Below, piece after piece: positions 8,735 to 17,063 of a stretch of DNA of 64,000 nt. Origin of the DNA: JAENWD01 sp963837165 (GTDB lineage Bacteria > Acidobacteriota > Vicinamibacteria > Vicinamibacterales > JAENWD01). Position 1 is the first letter of the stretch; the number at the start of each line of letters is the position of its first letter. The translations under genes were made by a program, and so were the position numbers. The stretch covers positions 992,001-1,056,000 of the forward strand of contig CAWIMD010000002.1 of assembly GCA_963837165.1 (NCBI GenBank). The letters are read 5' to 3'. The notes beneath the pieces are model-generated. The model was not told the DNA's origin. It made no database searches and saw only the letters and a program-made list of their open reading frames with translations.

Positions 8735-9591
8735 TGGATGTACTTCCCGATGATGGGCGCCAGCTCGCGCTTCACCGTCTCCGGGATCGCCTCCGGGCGC
8801 GTGATGATGGCCGACGCGAGCGCGCGGGCGCACGCGCAGGCCCGCTCGGCCGGCACCCGCTCGACGGCGTCGGCGATGAGCTGCTGCGCCGTCTTCGCGT
8901 TCTGCAGCAGCGTGGCGACCACCATCTCGACGGTCACCGCGTCGTGGTCGGGGTGCCAGCAGTCGAAGTCGGTCACGAGCGCAATCGTCGTGTAACAGAT
9001 CTCCGCCTCGCGGGCCAGCTTGGCCTCCTGCAGGTTCGTCATGCCGATCACGTCGGCCCCCCACGACCGATAGAGCCGCGACTCGGCCAGTGTCGAGAAC
9101 TGCGGGCCTTCCATGCACACGTAGGTCCCGCCGCGATGCACGGTGGCGCCCACGCGGCTGCCGGCGTCGGCGGCCACGGCCGCCAGCGTGCCGCAGATGG
9201 GGTGTGCGAACGCGATGTGCGCCACCAGTCCGCGGCCGAAGAACGTGCTGATCCGCCCGCGCGTCCGATCGATGAACTGGTCGGGAACGACGATGTCGAG
9301 CGGCTTGAGATTCTCTTTGAGGCTGCCGACCGCGCTGGCCGACAGGATCGACCCGACGCCGAGCTGCTTCATCCCGAAGATATTCGCCCGGAAGTTCAAC
9401 TCCGACGGGCTGATGCGATGGCCCGCCCCGTGGCGCGCCAGAAACGCCACCGCGCGTCCCCTGAGCATCCCGAGCACGTACGGACCCGACGGCGCGCCGA
9501 ACGGCGTCTCGATCACCGCTTCCCGGCGGTCGGTCAGCTCGGCCATGTCGTACAGCCCGCTGCCGCCAATGATGCCTATCTCTGCCTGCAT
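8731..9591 (-). CDS. mtnP: S-methyl-5'-thioadenosine phosphorylase
   Basis: The 286-residue protein has the trimeric purine phosphorylase/MTAP fold motifs: IGIIGGSGLYDM at the start, FLARHGAGHRISPSELNFRAN, the CMEGPQFSTLAES segment and IGMTNLQEAKLAREAEICY near the base-binding site. It should cleave 5'-methylthioadenosine, a by-product of polyamine synthesis and of other SAM-consuming reactions, to adenine and methylthioribose-1-phosphate. Members of the family may prefer MTA, inosine or guanosine. It is coupled with the adenosine kinase-like gene by ATGA. An 8-bp array separates it from the MBL hydrolase gene upstream. Confidence 0.88.
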   Translation of the reverse strand: MQAEIGIIGGSGLYDMAELTDRREAVIETPFGAPSGPYVLGMLRGRAVAFLARHGAGHRISPSELNFRANIFGMKQLGVGSILSASAVGSLKENLKPLDIVVPDQFIDRTRGRISTFFGRGLVAHIAFAHPICGTLAAVAADAGSRVGATVHRGGTYVCMEGPQFSTLAESRLYRSWGADVIGMTNLQEAKLAREAEICYTTIALVTDFDCWHPDHDAVTVEMVVATLLQNAKTAQQLIADAVERVPAERACACARALASAIITRPEAIPETVKRELAPIIGKYIQ

Positions 9592-9603
9592 CTACGCCCT
9601 CTC

Positions 9604-9704
9604 CCCAGCCCAGATCCCCAGACCCCCAGACCCCCAGATCCCCAGACATCCCCAGATCCCCAGATCCCCAGATCCCCAGATCCCCAGATCCCCAGATCCC
9701 CAGA
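9604..9704. repeat. 8-bp tandem array (CAGATCCC)
   Basis: CAGATCCC and its variant CAGACCCC are repeated about twelve times, with one small interruption near 9645. In the sense of the minus-strand MBL hydrolase gene it reads GGGATCTG and starts 2 nt after the stop. The same word in the same sense follows gdhA at 57960-58160. It occupies nearly all of the spacer between the MBL gene and mtnP. Confidence 0.95.
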
Positions 9705-9706
9705 TG

Positions 9707-10558
9707 TTACATCGCCCGCTCGACGCGAATCCTGCCATCGACCTCCCGCACGTAGCCGGCCGCGATCGTCGGGTCGTGCTCGAACAGGATCAGGTACTCC
9801 CGGTCGGCGGCTTCGCGCAGGAACTCGCGTTTGAAGCCCAGGGTATCCATCGGATACAGGTCGTAGCCCATGATGTAGGGGAGCGGCACGTGCGCAGCCG
9901 TCGGCAGCAGATCGGCCGCGAAGATGGCCACGCGCCCCTCCGACTCGATCTCCACGATCTGGTGGTGCATCGTGTGGCCGCCGGTCCGGCGGACGCGCAG
10001 GCCGGGCGCCACCTCCCCGTCCGCCTCCACGAAGTCCACGACCCCGGCCTCGGTGAGCGGCACGTAGTTCTCGGCGAAGTAGCTCGCGCGATTGCGCTCG
10101 TGCGGGTGGGTGGCATCGTCGAACTCGCCGCGGCGAATCGAGTAGCGCGCGTGCGGAAAGCGCGGCACCACGCGCCCGTCGCTCGCGCGCGCCGTGAAGC
10201 CGCCGGCGTGATCGAAGTGCAGGTGCGAGCCGACGACCCGCCCGATCTCGGCCGGCGCGACGCCGGCTGCGGCGAGCGAGTGGTCGAGGTGACGCTCCCG
10301 ATCGAACCCGTAGATATCCGCGGCCTTCGCATCGACCTTGTCGCCGGCGCCGGCGTCGATCAGGATCGGATGCTCCCCGCCCAGCACCAGCCAGGCGCGC
10401 ATCGCCAGCCGGATCCGGTTGCGCGGGTCGGGCGTGGCTACCTTCTCCCACAGCGGCTTCGGAACCACGCCGAACATCGCGCCGCCGTCGAGCGCGAAGT
10501 ACCCGTCGAGGACGGGCACGAGCTCGAGCCGGCCGAGACGCAGGCGCGAGATGGTCAT
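9707..10558 (-). CDS. MBL-fold metallo-hydrolase
   Basis: The 283-residue protein has the metallo-beta-lactamase superfamily metal motif HLHFDHAGG (about residues 118-126), a further metal His in RRTGGHTMHHQ, the bridging Asp in IFAADLLP, and a final His in LFEHDP. This arrangement matches MBL-fold hydrolases of the AHL-lactonase/quorum-quenching-like group, but the substrate cannot be assigned. It has no signal peptide and is probably cytoplasmic. The ATG overlaps the stop of the methylmalonyl-CoA epimerase gene (ATGA), so it is co-expressed with the propionyl-CoA genes. It could act on a thioester or lactone side product (inference). Confidence 0.85.
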   Translation of the reverse strand: MTISRLRLGRLELVPVLDGYFALDGGAMFGVVPKPLWEKVATPDPRNRIRLAMRAWLVLGGEHPILIDAGAGDKVDAKAADIYGFDRERHLDHSLAAAGVAPAEIGRVVGSHLHFDHAGGFTARASDGRVVPRFPHARYSIRRGEFDDATHPHERNRASYFAENYVPLTEAGVVDFVEADGEVAPGLRVRRTGGHTMHHQIVEIESEGRVAIFAADLLPTAAHVPLPYIMGYDLYPMDTLGFKREFLREAADREYLILFEHDPTIAAGYVREVDGRIRVERAM

Positions 10559-10977
10559 CGCGACGCTCCGGCCTCCGACCGACGTTCTTTCAGCTCGAGC
10601 AGCACGCCGCCCGTGGCCGACGGATGGACGAACGCCACGCGCGAGCCGTCCGCGCCGGGCCGCGGCACGTCGTCGATGAGGCGGACGCCGCGTGCCTTGA
10701 GCTGGGTCAGAGCCGCCGTCAGGTCCTCGACCGCCAGCGTGATGTGATGCAGTCCGGGCCCGCGGCGGCCGACGAATGCCGCGATGGCCGATCCGGGCTC
10801 GGTCGCCTCGAGCAATTCCAGCGAGGATTCGCCGACGGGCACGAACACGGTGCGGACCCGGTCGCCGGGCACCTCGTGCACCGTCGAGACTTCGAGGCCC
10901 AACGCGTCCCGGTAGAACGCCAGCGCCTCGTCCAGCCCCCCGACGGCAATGCCGATGTGGTCGAGCGTCGCCTTCAT
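10555..10977 (-). CDS. mce: Methylmalonyl-CoA epimerase
   Basis: The 140-residue vicinal-oxygen-chelate protein starts MKATLDHIGIAVGGLDEALA. It has two beta-alpha-beta-beta-beta halves with the expected metal ligands: His in LDHIGIAV, Glu in SLELLEA, His in PGLHHITLAV and Glu in GVLLELKER. It interconverts (R)- and (S)-methylmalonyl-CoA, linking propionyl-CoA carboxylation to the B12 mutase encoded 44 kb away (54.3-56.5 kb). It overlaps meaB upstream and the MBL gene downstream, each by ATGA. Confidence 0.92.
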   Translation of the reverse strand: MKATLDHIGIAVGGLDEALAFYRDALGLEVSTVHEVPGDRVRTVFVPVGESSLELLEATEPGSAIAAFVGRRGPGLHHITLAVEDLTAALTQLKARGVRLIDDVPRPGADGSRVAFVHPSATGGVLLELKERRSEAGASR

Positions 10978-11930
10978 GCACGGTCTCCCGGACCGCAGAC
11001 GCGGTCGATCAGCGCCGCCGCGGCGGTGTACGGATCGGTGGACCGGCGCGTGAGCCGCTCGACGATCGCGTCGAGCTCGCCGGGGGCGAGCACGCGGTCG
11101 AGGCGGTCGAGCACGGCGGCGGTCAGCAGGCTCCGCAGCCGGTGGCCGCTGCGCTCGCGCCGGCGTGCGTCAATGCGCGCAGCCTGTGTCTCGCGGAAAG
11201 CATCGACCGCCGCCAGGAGCGCGTCCACGCCCGTGCCGCGCGTGGCTTCGGTCTTGATCACCGGAGGGACCCACGCCGCGTGCGCCTCGGAGAGGCCGAG
11301 CATGGCCTCGATCGATCCGGCCAGCCGGTCCGCGCCGTCTCTATCGGCCTTGTTCACGGCGAAGACGTCGGCGACCTCGAGGATGCCCGCTTTCAGCGCC
11401 TGCACGTCATCGCCGGTGCCCGGGACGAGCGTGACGATGCAGACGTCGGCGGTGCGGGCGATGTCAACCTCGGCCTGGCCGACGCCAACGGTCTCGATGA
11501 TGACACAGTTGTATCCGGCGGCGTCGAGCACGACCGCGGCGTCGGCCGTGGCGCGCGACAGGCCGCCCAGGTGGCCACGGGTGGCCATGCTGCGGATGAA
11601 GACGCCCTCGTCGGCGGCGTGTCCCTGCATGCGGACGCGGTCGCCGAGCACGGCCCCGCCGGTGAACGGGCTGGTCGGGTCCACGGCGAGAATGCCGACC
11701 GACTGCCCGCGGGCGCGCAGCGCGGCGGCCACGCGGTCCACCAGCGTGCTCTTGCCGGCTCCCGGCGGGCCGGTCACGCCGAGCGTCCACGCGTGCCCGG
11801 CATGCGGGTAGAGGGCCGCGACCAGCGCCTGGCCGGCGGCTGACCGATCCTCGACGAGCGACAGCGCCCGCGCCAGGGCCTTCCGATCGCCGGCGCAGAC
11901 GCGTTCGGCCAGGGGTGCAGGTGTGGACAC
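10974..11930 (-). CDS. meaB: Methylmalonyl-CoA mutase-associated GTPase MeaB
   Basis: The 318-residue G3E-type GTPase has Walker A GPPGAGKSTL (about residues 54-63), the switch region DPTSPFTGGAVLGDRVRMQ, the ATRGHLGGLS motif, the ETVGVGQAEVDIA segment and the NKAD guanine-specificity motif. MeaB loads and protects adenosylcobalamin in methylmalonyl-CoA mutase. It sits between an acyl-CoA dehydrogenase gene (3-nt gap) and mce (ATGA overlap), which supports a propionate or branched-chain catabolic role. Confidence 0.93.
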   Translation of the reverse strand: MSTPAPLAERVCAGDRKALARALSLVEDRSAAGQALVAALYPHAGHAWTLGVTGPPGAGKSTLVDRVAAALRARGQSVGILAVDPTSPFTGGAVLGDRVRMQGHAADEGVFIRSMATRGHLGGLSRATADAAVVLDAAGYNCVIIETVGVGQAEVDIARTADVCIVTLVPGTGDDVQALKAGILEVADVFAVNKADRDGADRLAGSIEAMLGLSEAHAAWVPPVIKTEATRGTGVDALLAAVDAFRETQAARIDARRRERSGHRLRSLLTAAVLDRLDRVLAPGELDAIVERLTRRSTDPYTAAAALIDRVCGPGDRA

Positions 11931-11933
11931 AGG

Positions 11934-13073
11934 TCAGGCGAGGAGCTGCCGGGCGATGACCACGCGCTGAACCTCGCTGGTGCCTTCGCCGATCGTGGTG
12001 AGCTTGACGTCCCGGAAGAACTTCTCGGCCGGGTAGTCCTTGACGAAGCCGTATCCGCCGTGAATCTGGACCGACTCGTCGGCCACGCGCACGGCCACCT
12101 CGCTCGCGAACAGCTTGGCCATGGCCGACTCGCGCGTGGTGCGCCGGCGGCGATCCTTCAGGTGGGCCGCGCGAAACGTCAGCAGGCGGGCCGCCTCGAT
12201 CCGGGTCGCCATGTCGGCGAGCTTCCACTGGATCGCCTGGAACGAGGCAATGGGCTGCCCGAACTGCCGGCGGCCGATCGCGTACTGGCGGGCGGCCTCG
12301 AACGCACCCTGCGCCAGTCCGACCGAGAGCGCCGCAATCCCGATACGCCCGGCGTCGAGCACCTGCAGCGCCTGGATGAAGCCCTGCCCCTCCTCTCCGA
12401 GCAGCCGGTCGAGCGGGATCCGGCACTGTTCCAACCGGACCTCGCTGGTCTCGCTGGCGCGCATCCCGAGCTTGTCCTCCTTGCGGCCCGCGAGCAGGCC
12501 CGGAGTGCCGCGCTCGACGATGAAGGCGGAAATGCCCTTGGTGCCGCGCGCGCGGTCGGTGGACGCCATCACCACGAGGACATCGGCGCTGGCCCCGTGC
12601 GTGATGAAGGTCTTGGTGCCGTTCAGCACCCAGGCGTCGCCGTCCCGCACCGCCGTCGTGCGCGTGCTGCCGGCATCGCTGCCGGCGCCCGGCTCGGTGA
12701 GGGCCCAGGCTCCCAGCTGCTCGCCCCGCGCCAGCGGCGCGAGCCAGCGCTGCTTCTGTGCCTCGGTCCCGAACATGGCAATGTGCGCGGGCCCGAGGCC
12801 GTTGTGCGCGGCCACCGACAGGGCCACGGAGGGGTCCACGCGCGAGAGCTCCTCGAGGCAGATGCAGTAGTCGATCGCCGTCATGCCGGCGCCGCCGTAC
12901 TGCTCGGGCACCTGCACGCCCATGACGCCGAGGGCCGCCAGCTTCGGCAGGAGCTCGGCCGGAAAATGCTGGGCCTCGTCCCATGCGCGCACGTGCGGGC
13001 GGATCTCGGCCTCGGCAAACTCGCGCACGGCCTGGCGCAGGAGCTGCTGCTCGTCTGTGAGGTGGAAGTCCAC
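11934..13073 (-). CDS. Acyl-CoA dehydrogenase
   Basis: The 379-residue flavoprotein has the standard length and motifs: the WALTEPGAGSDAGS signature for FAD binding, NGTKTFITHG, RIGIAALSVGLAQGAFEAA, the QIHGGYGFVKDYP signature and the C-terminal IGEGTSEVQRVVIARQLL. The catalytic base is expected at the Glu of the IGEGTSE segment, as in short/medium-chain enzymes. It oxidises an acyl-CoA to the 2-enoyl-CoA and passes electrons to ETF. Being first in the meaB-mce operon, it probably serves short or branched-chain acyl-CoA that ends as propionyl-CoA (inference). Confidence 0.93.
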   Translation of the reverse strand: MDFHLTDEQQLLRQAVREFAEAEIRPHVRAWDEAQHFPAELLPKLAALGVMGVQVPEQYGGAGMTAIDYCICLEELSRVDPSVALSVAAHNGLGPAHIAMFGTEAQKQRWLAPLARGEQLGAWALTEPGAGSDAGSTRTTAVRDGDAWVLNGTKTFITHGASADVLVVMASTDRARGTKGISAFIVERGTPGLLAGRKEDKLGMRASETSEVRLEQCRIPLDRLLGEEGQGFIQALQVLDAGRIGIAALSVGLAQGAFEAARQYAIGRRQFGQPIASFQAIQWKLADMATRIEAARLLTFRAAHLKDRRRRTTRESAMAKLFASEVAVRVADESVQIHGGYGFVKDYPAEKFFRDVKLTTIGEGTSEVQRVVIARQLLA

Positions 13074-13181
13074 GTCGGGCCCAGAGTGGAGTGTCTCGTG
13101 CGAATCAGGACCGGCCGCTCCGTGCGATCATATCATTGGGGCGCGGGCCATCCCGGCCCCGGAAGGGACGACTCGGACCGG

Positions 13182-13691
13182 ATGCGACTGCTCTCCCGGC
13201 TCACCCTCGCGCTCGCCTTCGTCGCGGTCGCCGCGCTCCCGGCGCGCGCGGACCTCACCGCCTTCGTGGGGCTGCAGGGCTCGCCCTCCAGCCGCGCCAC
13301 CACCGGCGTCGCGGTCGGCTCCGGCGTGCTCGTTCTCGGGTTCGAGATCGAGTACGCACAGGCGCACGCCGACAACGACTGCGTCACCGGCACGGCGACG
13401 TGCGCGCCGTCGCTGCGCACGGGGATGTTCAACGTGCTCGTGCAGACGCCGCGCGGCGTCGTCCCGCGCACGCAACTGTACGTCACCATCGGCGGCGGGT
13501 ATTTCCGGGAGCGCTTCGAGTCGCTGGACGTCCAGACGACCGGCGCGGCGACCAACGTCGGAGGCGGCGCGAAGATCGGCCTGGCGGGTCCGCTGCGCCT
13601 GCGGCTGGACTATCGCGTCTTCAAGCTTGGCAGCAACGCGTTCTACCCCACGCCGCAGCGGTTTACGGTGGGCCTGAATCTGGCGTTCTAG
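13182..13691 (+). CDS. Small secreted outer-membrane beta-barrel-like protein
   Basis: The 169-residue protein has a signal peptide (MRLLSRLTLALAFVAVAALPARA) followed by alternating hydrophobic/polar strands with Gly and aromatic residues. It ends with a phenylalanine-terminated strand (RFTVGLNLAF), as outer-membrane barrels do. ATG 13182 is preceded by GGAAGGGA at 13161. One cysteine pair (CVTGTATC) may form a loop disulfide. It lies divergently from the acyl-CoA dehydrogenase gene. Function unknown; it resembles small 8-strand barrel proteins. Confidence 0.7.
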   Translation: MRLLSRLTLALAFVAVAALPARADLTAFVGLQGSPSSRATTGVAVGSGVLVLGFEIEYAQAHADNDCVTGTATCAPSLRTGMFNVLVQTPRGVVPRTQLYVTIGGGYFRERFESLDVQTTGAATNVGGGAKIGLAGPLRLRLDYRVFKLGSNAFYPTPQRFTVGLNLAF

Positions 13692-13696
13692 GAGGA

Positions 13697-13717
13697 CCCT
13701 CCCATCCTCCCATTCTC
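13697..13717. repeat. Short 8-bp array (CCTCCCAT) between convergent stops
   Basis: Two and a half degenerate copies of CCTCCCAT fill the 26-bp gap between the barrel-protein stop and the convergent secreted-protein stop. It is a short member of the post-stop array class found elsewhere in the window. Confidence 0.6.
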
Positions 13718-14320
13718 CTACTGGGCCATCGGCGTCGGCTCCGGCTTGGGCGGCCCGCTGAAATCCTCGATCAGGTTCAGCTCGGCCCGGCTCAGTCCGG
13801 CAAAGGCGTCGCGATAGAGCGGGAAGAGCTGCTGCACGTCCTGGGGATACGCCTCGGCCAGGATCTTGGAGATGGTGTAGTCGGCGCCCTTGAGCACCGG
13901 CGAGATGATGTTCACGTACAGCACGGTGCCGCTGGGGCCCGCCTCGGCGGCCTTGTACAGCTTCCAGCCCGCCGCCTGCTGCCGGCGCTCCGGCTTGTCG
14001 CTCTTGGCCAGGGCTTCGTGGAGCTTGGCCATCACCTTCTCGAAGTCGGCGGCCTTGTCCGGCTTGATGAAGAAGGTGAGCATCGCGGCATCGCTGCCGA
14101 ACATGAACGGGTTCGTCTGCGCGGGCGGCGCCTGCCCTGCCGGGGGCGTCTGTCCGGCAGGCGGCGCCGAAGGCGTCGGCTGCTGACCGGGTGGTGGCGC
14201 GGGCTGCTGCCCGGGATCCTGTGCGGCGGCGGGGGTCGTCACGGCGAGACCTGCGGCGAGCAGCGCCGCCGCGGTCACGGTGCGGCAGGCACGTGCCGGC
14301 CGCCGCTCGGGTCCTCTCAT
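13718..14320 (-). CDS. Secreted hypothetical protein with Pro/Gln-rich linker
   Basis: ATG 14320 is chosen because GAGGAA lies 7-8 nt upstream and it opens a clean signal peptide (TVTAAALLAAGLAVTTPAAAQ). It is followed by a low-complexity Pro/Gln/Ala linker of about 40 residues and a compact domain beginning NPFMFGSDAAMLTFFIKPDK. The domain has the look of an alpha/beta dimer-type fold (ABM-like) with KADFEKVMAKL and SGTVLYVNIISPV segments. I do not recognise a named family; homologues in Acidobacteriota are annotated hypothetical. The convergent barrel gene ends 26 bp away. Confidence 0.65.
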   Translation of the reverse strand: MRGPERRPARACRTVTAAALLAAGLAVTTPAAAQDPGQQPAPPPGQQPTPSAPPAGQTPPAGQAPPAQTNPFMFGSDAAMLTFFIKPDKAADFEKVMAKLHEALAKSDKPERRQQAAGWKLYKAAEAGPSGTVLYVNIISPVLKGADYTISKILAEAYPQDVQQLFPLYRDAFAGLSRAELNLIEDFSGPPKPEPTPMAQ

Positions 14321-14387
14321 GGGCCGTTCCTCCTCAGGACAACGCAACACTCTACCGTACGCAGCGAATGCGTTTCGATGTCAATCG

Positions 14388-14470
14388 TCAGTCATCAGTT
14401 GTCAGTCCTCAGTTGTCAGTCCTCAGTTATCACTGAGAACTGAGAACTGAAAACTGAAAACTGAGCACTG
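14388..14470. repeat. 7-bp array with inverted halves (TCAGTTG / CTGAGAA)
   Basis: The left half runs in heptads TCAGTTG and TCAGTCC; the right half in CTGAGAA and CTGAAAA. The halves are nearly inverse complements, so the array can fold into a long imperfect hairpin. It lies between the hemW stop (14478) and the start of the secreted hypothetical gene, 7 nt beyond the hemW stop. Confidence 0.92.
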
Positions 14471-14477
14471 CGCAGCC

Positions 14478-15627
14478 CTACACGAACACCGCCATGACGT
14501 CGTTGGCGACGAGCATGCCCGCGCGCGTGAGGCGCGCCCGGTGCCCGTCGATCTCGAGCCGGCCCGCGCGCTGGTGCGGCGCGAGCGCGTCGCCGAAGAG
14601 CGCCCACGCGTCGAGCCCGTAGCGGGCGCCGACCGCGTCGAGATCGACGCCGGCCGTCAGCCGAAGGCCCGTGAACAGCGCGTCTTCCAGCCGTTCCCGG
14701 TCGCTCCGCTCGCGGCGATCGATGGCCGGCGAGCGCCCGTCCTCGACGATCGTGATGTACTCGGTCGTGCTCGCGATGTTCTTCCAGCGTGCCGCGCCGC
14801 GGGTCGAGTGCGCGCCGCAGCCGAAGCCGACCCACTCGCCGTCCTGCCAGTACTTCAGGTTGTGGCGCGACTCCGTCCCGGGCCGCGACACGTTCGAGAT
14901 CTCGGTACTGGCCGAGGCCCGCGTCCTCGAGCCGCGCCATGGCCCATTCGTACATGTCCGCCGCATCGTCGTCTGGCGCGAGCGACCACTGCCGGCGCGC
15001 CATCTCCTCGCGCAGCGGCGCGTTCGGGTAGAGCTCGAGAAGGTAGAGCGACGCGTGATCGGGGGCCAGGGCGATGAGGCCTTCGACGGTCGCCTGCCAG
15101 TCCGCGATCGCCTGCCCTGGCAGCCAGAGCATCAGGTCGAGGCTCGTGTTGCCGATGCCGGCCTCGCGCGTCTGCGCCAGCGCCTCGCGCGCGCGCTCCG
15201 CGCTGTGCTGGCGTCCCAGCCGTGCCAGCTCGCGGTCGTGCAGCGACTGGACGCCGAGACTGACGCGGTTGACGCCGGCCTCGCGGAACGCGCGCATCCG
15301 CTCGACGGTGACCGTCTCGGGATTGGTCTCGAGCGTGATCTCGGCGTCGGGATCCAGGGCAAACGCCTCGCGGCACGCGTCGATGAGGCCGCCGATCTCC
15401 TCGGGCTCCAGCAGCGAGGGCGTCCCGCCGCCGAAGAAGATGGTCTCGGCCGCCGTCCCGTCGCCGGCGCGCCGGATCTCGGCGGTCAGCGCCTCGACGT
15501 ACCGGGCCTTCAGCGCGGCGTCGAACAGCCCGCGGTTGAAGTTGCAGTAGTTGCAGATGTGGCTGCAGAACGGGACGTGCAGATACAGGCCCGAGCCATT
15601 GACGATTGATGATTGACGATTGATCAT
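14478..15627 (-). CDS. hemW: HemW-like radical SAM protein, one apparent +1 frameshift
   Basis: The N-terminal part has the radical SAM cluster motif CSHICNYCNF with the GLYLHVPFC lead and the FGGGTPSLL and LGVQSLHDRELARLGR segments. The C-terminal part (EISNVSRPGTESRHNLKYW, then the HemW C-domain) is in another frame. Removing one base of the GG at 14904-14905 turns CAGTACCGAG into CAGTACGAG on the coding strand and joins the frames into about 382 residues, normal for HemW. HemW is a haem chaperone in the family of oxygen-independent coproporphyrinogen oxidases. ATG 15627 and the first dozen codons lie inside the heptamer array, an unusual N-terminus. The frameshift is probably a consensus error. 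Confidence 0.8.
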
Positions 15628-15753
15628 TGAATCATTGATTGCGGATTGCGGATTGCGGATTGCGGATTGCGGATTGCGGATTGCGGAATGCGGAATTGCG
15701 GAATTGCCAATCGTCAATCGTCAATCGTCAATCGTCAATCGTCAATATTCAAT
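15601..15753. repeat. Compound 7-bp arrays (ATTGACG, GGATTGC, CAATCGT)
   Basis: From left to right: degenerate ATTGACG/ATTGATG heptads, about seven GGATTGC heptads, then about five CAATCGT heptads. The outer blocks are inverse complements, so the whole 150 bp can form a hairpin with the GGATTGC block in the loop. In the sense of the minus-strand DnaC-like gene the first word is ATTGACG, starting about 10 nt after its stop. The far end supplies the start codon of hemW. Confidence 0.95.
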
Positions 15754-15754
15754 G

Positions 15755-16597
15755 CTACGACCCCGCCTTCCCGCCGCTCCACCGGAGGTCGGCACGGCCC
15801 CGCGACTCGCGGGCCTGGGCGCGGACGGGGCCGCCGCTGCGGGTGGGGAGCTTGCCGGGGCGTTTCAGGGTCTTCCAGAGCGCCAGCAGCTCGTCGGCGC
15901 CCGAGTTGGGCGGCGCGTGGCGGTAGTCCGCACCCTCGAACTCCAGGAAATCACACATCTCGTACAGCCGCGAGTGCATCCGGAAGCCAACACGGGCCAG
16001 CAGGGAGTCCGGCTCGGTGCTGTCTTCCTTCTCTTCGTAGTTCGTCGTGAAGATCGTGGCGCGCTTCTCGTTGTACCGCGTGTTCACGATGAGGTTGAGG
16101 GTCTCGCCCACCCACTCGGACGGCTTTTCGGCGCCCAGATCGTCCAGCACCAGCAGGTCGGCCTTCATCACCGGCTCGAGCACCTGCAGCTCGGTCGTCT
16201 TGACCACGGGGTCGTAGGTGCTGCGGATGACCTTCAACAGATCGCGCGTGTCGTAGAACAGGCCCCGTGCGCCGCGCGTCTGGATCACCTTGCGCAGCAC
16301 CGCGACGGCGAGGTGCGTCTTCCCGATGCCCGGGGGACCGACGAAGAACAGCCCCTTGTCCACGACCGGAAATTCCTCGGCGAACCGGCGGGCCCGCTTC
16401 ACGGCGTTCAGCAGGCGCTCGTTCGGGTAAATGACGAACGCGTCCAGATCGCAGTGCTGGTAACGGCGCGGAATACGCGCGGCCCCGAGCATGACGTCGG
16501 CGGCACGCGCGCGCCAGCAGTCGCAGCGCGTGACGCGCGCAATGCCGTCGATCTCGATGGGCTTCCAGCCGGTGTCGTCACACAGCGGGCAGGGCAC
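15755..16597 (-). CDS. DnaC/DnaI-like AAA ATPase with N-terminal Cys cluster
   Basis: The 280-residue protein has a short N-terminal cysteine motif (CPLC at residues 3-6 and CDC at 25-27). An AAA core follows, with Walker A GPPGIGKTHLA (about residues 87-97), Walker B LLVLDDLGAE and the sensor-like FTTNYEE. This is the architecture of helicase-loader proteins DnaC/DnaI and of IstB. No transposase is adjacent, so a replication or repair role is more likely than IS function. It lies 22 bp after hspR, probably in the dnaK-dnaJ-hspR transcript. About 40 basic C-terminal residues are likely disordered. Confidence 0.78.
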   Translation of the reverse strand: MPCPLCDDTGWKPIEIDGIARVTRCDCWRARAADVMLGAARIPRRYQHCDLDAFVIYPNERLLNAVKRARRFAEEFPVVDKGLFFVGPPGIGKTHLAVAVLRKVIQTRGARGLFYDTRDLLKVIRSTYDPVVKTTELQVLEPVMKADLLVLDDLGAEKPSEWVGETLNLIVNTRYNEKRATIFTTNYEEKEDSTEPDSLLARVGFRMHSRLYEMCDFLEFEGADYRHAPPNSGADELLALWKTLKRPGKLPTRSGGPVRAQARESRGRADLRWSGGKAGS

Positions 16598-16619
16598 GGC
16601 AAGACTGTAACACGGACTG

Positions 16620-17045
16620 CTACGATCGTCCGCCGCCGCCCTCCGCCTTCGACGCGCTGCTGGCGGCGCGCACGAGATCGGTGGGCGCGGACTTGACCAT
16701 CGCGGTGCTGAGGCGCTGCTCCCAGTCGTCCAGGCCGCGTGCCAGCTCCTTCTTCACGTACGCCATGAACTCGTTGACCTCGTGCTGCATGCGCTCCATC
16801 TTCTGGCGCATGTTCAGGATGACCTCGACGCCGGCCAGGTTCACGCCGAGCTCGCGCGTCAGCGACAGGATCGTCTCGAGCTGCTCCAGGTCCTCTTCCG
16901 AGTACAGCCGCGTGTTCCCTTCCGTGCGCGACGGCTTCAGCAGCCCTTCGCGCTCGTACAGCCGCAGCGTCTGGGGATGGATGCCGTACTTCGCCGCCAC
17001 GGCGCTGATCATGTAGTACGCCTTGCCTCCCCGCTTGGTGACCAT
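16620..17045 (-). CDS. hspR: MerR-family heat shock repressor HspR
   Basis: The 141-residue protein has the MerR winged helix near its N-terminus (YYMISAVAAKYGIHPQTLRLYEREGLL spans about residues 10-36), the NTRLYSEEDLEQLETI wing, then a coiled coil (MRQKMERMQHEVNEFMAYVKKEL). HspR is usually encoded with dnaK and dnaJ and represses that operon with DnaK as co-repressor. It lies 18 bp downstream of dnaJ, which fits autoregulation. I found no clear HAIR operator (CTTGAGT-N7-ACTCAAG) near the dnaK promoter. Confidence 0.9.
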   Translation of the reverse strand: MVTKRGGKAYYMISAVAAKYGIHPQTLRLYEREGLLKPSRTEGNTRLYSEEDLEQLETILSLTRELGVNLAGVEVILNMRQKMERMQHEVNEFMAYVKKELARGLDDWEQRLSTAMVKSAPTDLVRAASSASKAEGGGGRS

Positions 17046-17063
17046 GCTCCGCTCCTCCGGTCC

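Noticed and set aside
15755..16597. IstB of an IS21 element
   Set aside because: No IstA-like transposase or terminal inverted repeats are present, and the gene lies in the hspR-hemW run; a DnaC/DnaI-like helicase loader is more likely.
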